In this document: piece after piece, positions 62,801 through 64,000 of the stretch
How positions within the stretch are numbered: position 1 is the stretch's first letter
How the letters are laid out: the number at the start of each line of letters is the position of its first letter
NCBI GenBank assembly: GCA_012861695.1
Contig: JAAOOA010000062.1
Coordinates: 734,001-798,000 of the forward strand
DNA length: 64,000 bases
From: Trematomus loennbergii
Taxonomy: Eukaryota > Chordata > Actinopteri > Perciformes > Nototheniidae
Reading direction: 5' to 3'
Position numbers and translations under genes: made by a program
The notes under the pieces: generated by a model
Seen by the model: the letters and a program-made list of their open reading frames with translations, nothing else
The model's database searches: none
What the model was told of the DNA's origin: nothing

Positions 62801-63270
62801 ACAAAAGGGCTGACTTACACAAAAGATAGTAACTTAGATAGTATGTACTTACTTAAGGTCAGTGGCGAGCCGTGACTTTTATACCTAGGCCCTCTGAACA
62901 GAAACTGAATAGGCAGATTCGAAGGATTTATTTCTTTGGAAATGTTATTTTAAATACAATTTTAAATCAAGTTATTTTGGTAAAACTAATGAAAAATATA
63001 ACTAAACAAATATTTAAAATATTAATGTTTTCAAATATATAAGCCCTGACGGCTCGCCACTGCTTAAGGTATATATGTATGCTTGTATAGGCATAATAAT
63101 TAAGTCATTGCTTAATTGTATTATTTATTTTATTATAATATATATATTTTCATCTTATGAAAGATAATTATATCCTCACACAAAAACATTATGACTTTAA
63201 CTTCTCTGACAATCAGGTGGTGATGTGAGAGTGAGACAGCTGGACTGGCTTCAGCATGACCTTTGTACAG
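41779..63270 (+). CDS. mettl22: Methyltransferase-like protein 22, first seven coding exons
   Basis: METTL22 is a seven-beta-strand SAM-dependent lysine methyltransferase; its known human substrate is KIN17. Coding exons: 41779-41883, 56048-56255, 56960-57102, 61355-61395, 61879-62023, 62631-62702 and 63217-63270, all GT-AG with consistent phases. Family landmarks: MDRITFHHDTVLSDVHMLRP, RHLMTRLNSVGQP, VFISKFKIL, EHTMATTLEDVGKQ, VWRGAFLLADFIL, the SAM loop LELGAGTG in exon 5, DVGEDLLSMCKTNV, and VRQLDWLQHDLCTG. The catalytic C-terminal half lies right of the window. The start exon has an acceptor at 41762-41763, so an upstream noncoding exon is expected. Oddity: the first coding exon lacks one base near 41836-41838, giving an in-frame TGA at 41854. 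An ATG at 41853 in the correct frame could restart translation without the first ~25 residues. The first intron is 14 kb of nested repeats. Confidence 0.88.
42128..42616. mobile_element. TTAA-flanked MITE
   Basis: Ends AGTGGACCTATCATGC and, reversed, AGGGGACCTATCATGC, with TTAA on both sides (42124-42127, 42617-42620). Same family as 4831-5662 and 57536-58516. Lies in mettl22's first coding intron. Confidence 0.8.
43930..44420 (-). pseudogene. L2-like LINE reverse-transcriptase C-terminus
   Basis: The minus strand encodes HITPILKALHWLPVELRIEF, a TLRTMGDRAFCSAAPSLWNA block, and SVEAFKKGLKTHLF, the standard C-terminal end of fish L2-type reverse transcriptases. It is 5'-truncated; upstream sequence (44420-45300) holds no recognisable domain. 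Confidence 0.75.
45630..46890 (-). pseudogene. Non-LTR retrotransposon, 3' half of reverse transcriptase
   Basis: The minus strand reads GCVLSPLLYSLFTHDC, then KFSDDTTVIG (the usual F/YADD catalytic box, here FSDD), then WCQDNNLHLNISKTKELIVD. After frame breaks it continues TGCITAWYGSCTDLDRKALQ and LLPSGRRYRSI...RAVRLLKN. The 3' tail ends near 45630 with TTTATTGTCAAACTGA. An expanded 33-bp repeat (46197-46423) interrupts the frame. It is non-functional. Confidence 0.8.
46197..46423. repeat. 33-bp minisatellite inside LINE coding sequence, 7 copies
   Basis: Seven consecutive units of 33, 32, 31, 33, 33, 32 and 33 bp, each like CAGGAT(C/G)CTCTCTATGG then TGCACCTGTAGAAGGT. On the LINE's strand a unit codes for about 11 residues (LTFYRCTIE(R/S)I). 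The single-copy version of this peptide is part of the normal protein. Confidence 0.9.
48924..50516. mobile_element. hAT non-autonomous element copy B, inserted in the L2 LINE
   Basis: Same family as 39257-40580 but inverted: it starts CAGTGTTAATTTCGTC and ends CCAAAATTAACAC. The right terminus is mutated (CACGGG instead of CACTG). The internal AGAGGTGGGAGAAGTACT block (49507-49990) matches the 530-bp hAT-like family. It interrupts the LINE between NTSLTSGHF and the upstream segment. Confidence 0.85.
50935..51545. repeat. ~610-bp insertion of unknown class in the L2 LINE
   Basis: LINE coding similarity stops near 50935 and resumes near 51550. The stretch between (CATTTATTACATCATAAACA onward) has no LINE match and no clear inverted ends. 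It might be a solo LTR or another element. Confidence 0.4.
53757..55955 (+). mobile_element. Dead Tc1/mariner transposon with ~200-bp terminal repeats
   Basis: Left (about 53757-53960) and right (about 55765-55955) ends are long inverted repeats: AGATTATTTCTTTGTTG, GCCACATTTGTGAGGAACAT and GAGCTGAGTATGTGGGTTGC recur reversed. Between them are transposase remnants: SRFCLRHLDRRVTVWRTRGE near 55323-55390, SVMVWG and QRYRDNILQPVATPNL near 55437-55510, then a broken DDNARPH...RIIRDFF region near 55540-55590. A 33-copy minisatellite (54021-55318) has grown just upstream of the SxESRF box. Smaller remnants are at 32690-32825 and 60895-61320. Confidence 0.85.
54021..55318. repeat. 39-40-bp minisatellite, 33 copies, derived from Tc1 transposase
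   Basis: Thirty-three units of TGGAACCTCAACATGTGGAG plus GAACATTATGTTCAGAGCAC. Length variants lack one base (GAGCATGG for GAGCACTGG; GTGGGGAAC for GTGGAGGAAC). Each unit codes WNLNMWRNIMFRA; the last unit runs directly into MWRNIMFSHESRFC, the transposase motif it came from. Because units are mostly not multiples of three, all three forward frames stay open for over 1 kb. The long open frames here are an artefact of the repeat, not a gene. Confidence 0.95.
56290..56668 (+). mobile_element. LINE-type 3' tail
   Basis: Ends in CTGAATTTCCCCACGGGGAT and TAATAAAGGTCCATCTTATC, the classic tail of several fish non-LTR elements. No coding domain is left. Lies in the mettl22 intron after exon 56048-56255. 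Confidence 0.6.
57536..58516. mobile_element. TTAA-flanked MITE, long copy
   Basis: Ends AGTGCTCCTATTATGC and, reversed, AAGGGGACCTATCGTGC, with TTAA on both sides (57532-57535, 58517-58520). Same family as 42128-42616. Interior without recognisable coding sequence. Confidence 0.7.
58729..59866. mobile_element. 1.1-kb MITE with CTTTCACACCA ends
   Basis: Ends ATGCAGCTTTCACACCAGCG and, reversed, ATGCCCCTTTCACACCAACG. It has subterminal TAGCTCC / AGAGCTAGC motifs in both arms and a (CAA)n run at 58897-58918 followed by a G run. No coding region is supported. Confidence 0.75.
60895..61320. mobile_element. Internally deleted Tc1-like copy
   Basis: Both ends match the 53757-55955 element (AGATTATTTCTTTGTTGTAA left, GCTACCAAACACAGATTTCC right). 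The middle keeps only the extreme 3' part (GCATGAGGAGGAGAGGCTGT). Lies just upstream of mettl22 exon 61355. Confidence 0.75.
62860..63062. mobile_element. 203-bp hAT MITE in mettl22 intron
   Basis: Ends CAGTGGCGAGCCGT and the reverse CAGTGGCGAGCCGT, flanked by a perfect 8-bp duplication CTTAAGGT (62852-62859 and 63063-63070). Non-coding. A relative lies at 32040-32235. Confidence 0.9.
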
Positions 63271-63273
63271 GTA

Positions 63274-63309
<36 letters not shown>

Positions 63310-63350
63310 ACGCACACACAACATACACCTCACCACACCACACCACACAA
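63274..63350. repeat. (CA)n microsatellite after mettl22 exon
   Basis: A CA/CG run begins 4 bases after the exon end at 63270, overlapping the donor's downstream context (ACAG|GTAACACACA). Confidence 0.9.
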
Positions 63351-63720
63351 AAGCATTTCCTACTGGTCATCTGGTCATTCCTCACAGCCAACAAAGATAT
63401 CATATCCCATGTCTTTTTTTAAGGAAGGAATTTAAACATTAACTACATGACAATGGCATGCTTCAAATAATGAATCATATCACCAAAGACACAGAGCAAG
63501 GACAGTATTTGCATGGCACACTGTAGTCAACTACAGATTACATTTCTTCTTGAGTGAAGTCCTAAATGGACAGATATCTCCCTCCAAATGAACCCAGTAG
63601 TAGGATTTCCAGAAAACTAACAAACTGCAAAATTCTTTGAATTTGCAAAAAATATCCTGTGTATCGAATTTTTGTATCGTTAGTACAGTTTTACAAGCCT
63701 TCTCTAATTACGCTTCATAC

Positions 63721-63890
63721 ATGTACGGTGGAGGGAAAAAGTATTTGATCCCCTGCCGATTTTGTAAGTTCACCCACTTACAAATAAATGAACAGTCTTT
63801 TTTAATGGTAGGTTTATTTTAACAGTGAGAGTAAGAATATCAAAAAGAACATCCGGAAATTGACATTATATAAAAGATAAAAATTGATTT
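63721..63890. mobile_element. Tc1-like terminus
   Basis: TACGGTGGAGGGAAAAAGTA, TTTGATCCCCTGC and AATGGTAGGTTTATTTTAAC form the end of a common fish Tc1-type element. No partner end is visible before the next repeat begins at 63898. Confidence 0.6.
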
Positions 63891-63897
63891 GCATTTA

Positions 63898-64000
63898 ATC
63901 AATCAATCAATCAATCAATGTTTATTTATATAGCCCAATATCACAAATGTTACATTTGTCTCAGTGGACTTCACAGTTTGTACAGAATATCAGTGACAAT
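63898..64000. repeat. (ATCA)n and dispersed-repeat tail at the window edge
   Basis: Five ATCA units followed by ATGTTTATTTATATAGCCCA and ATATCACAAATG, a common fish retroelement tail read in reverse. Truncated by the window end. Confidence 0.6.

Overview
The window looks like a repeat-rich piece of a teleost fish nuclear genome. It holds split vertebrate genes with GT-AG introns and dense fish-type transposons: hAT, Tc1/mariner, TTAA-flanked and TTA-flanked DNA elements, L2- and L1-like LINEs, a tRNA-derived SINE and a solo LTR. There are many CA and CT microsatellites. No bacterial operon, CRISPR array or phage feature is present. The species cannot be fixed from the sequence alone.

Three host genes are supported exon by exon with consistent splice phases. 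(1) 588-6072, minus strand: the 5' six coding exons (261 codons) of an ARPC1 paralogue, the WD40 subunit of the Arp2/3 complex; the remaining exons lie left of the window. (2) 14087-19324, plus strand: a complete ten-exon prkar1a, the type I-alpha regulatory subunit of protein kinase A (378 aa), followed by a long probable 3' UTR ending near a poly(A) signal at 22170. (3) 41779-63270, plus strand: the first seven coding exons of mettl22, a lysine methyltransferase; it continues beyond the right edge. Its first coding exon carries an apparent 1-bp deletion that breaks the frame. A further exon-like stretch at 26375-26541 (plus) belongs to no gene I recognise.

Layout: 1-580 LINE tail and CA repeat; 588-6072 arpc1; 6.1-14.0 kb a gap with nested DNA elements (host element 7882-12955) and perhaps the noncoding first exon of prkar1a; 14.1-22.2 kb prkar1a; 22.7-25.4 kb hairpin-rich and nested inverted-repeat elements; 26.4 kb orphan exon; 27.5-41.5 kb almost entirely mobile DNA; 41.8-64 kb mettl22. 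Its 14-kb first coding intron contains a 10.4-kb nest (a hAT element holding an L2 LINE, which holds another hAT element) and a dead Tc1 element whose transposase segment has expanded into 33 tandem copies.

The three host genes have unrelated jobs (actin nucleation, cAMP signalling, protein methylation) and I see no joint system. The most notable signals are in the repeats: minisatellites grown inside transposase and reverse-transcriptase coding sequence, multi-level nesting with intact target-site duplications, long perfect palindromes, and a hairpin in the probable prkar1a 3' UTR. I did not find a convincing new gene system.
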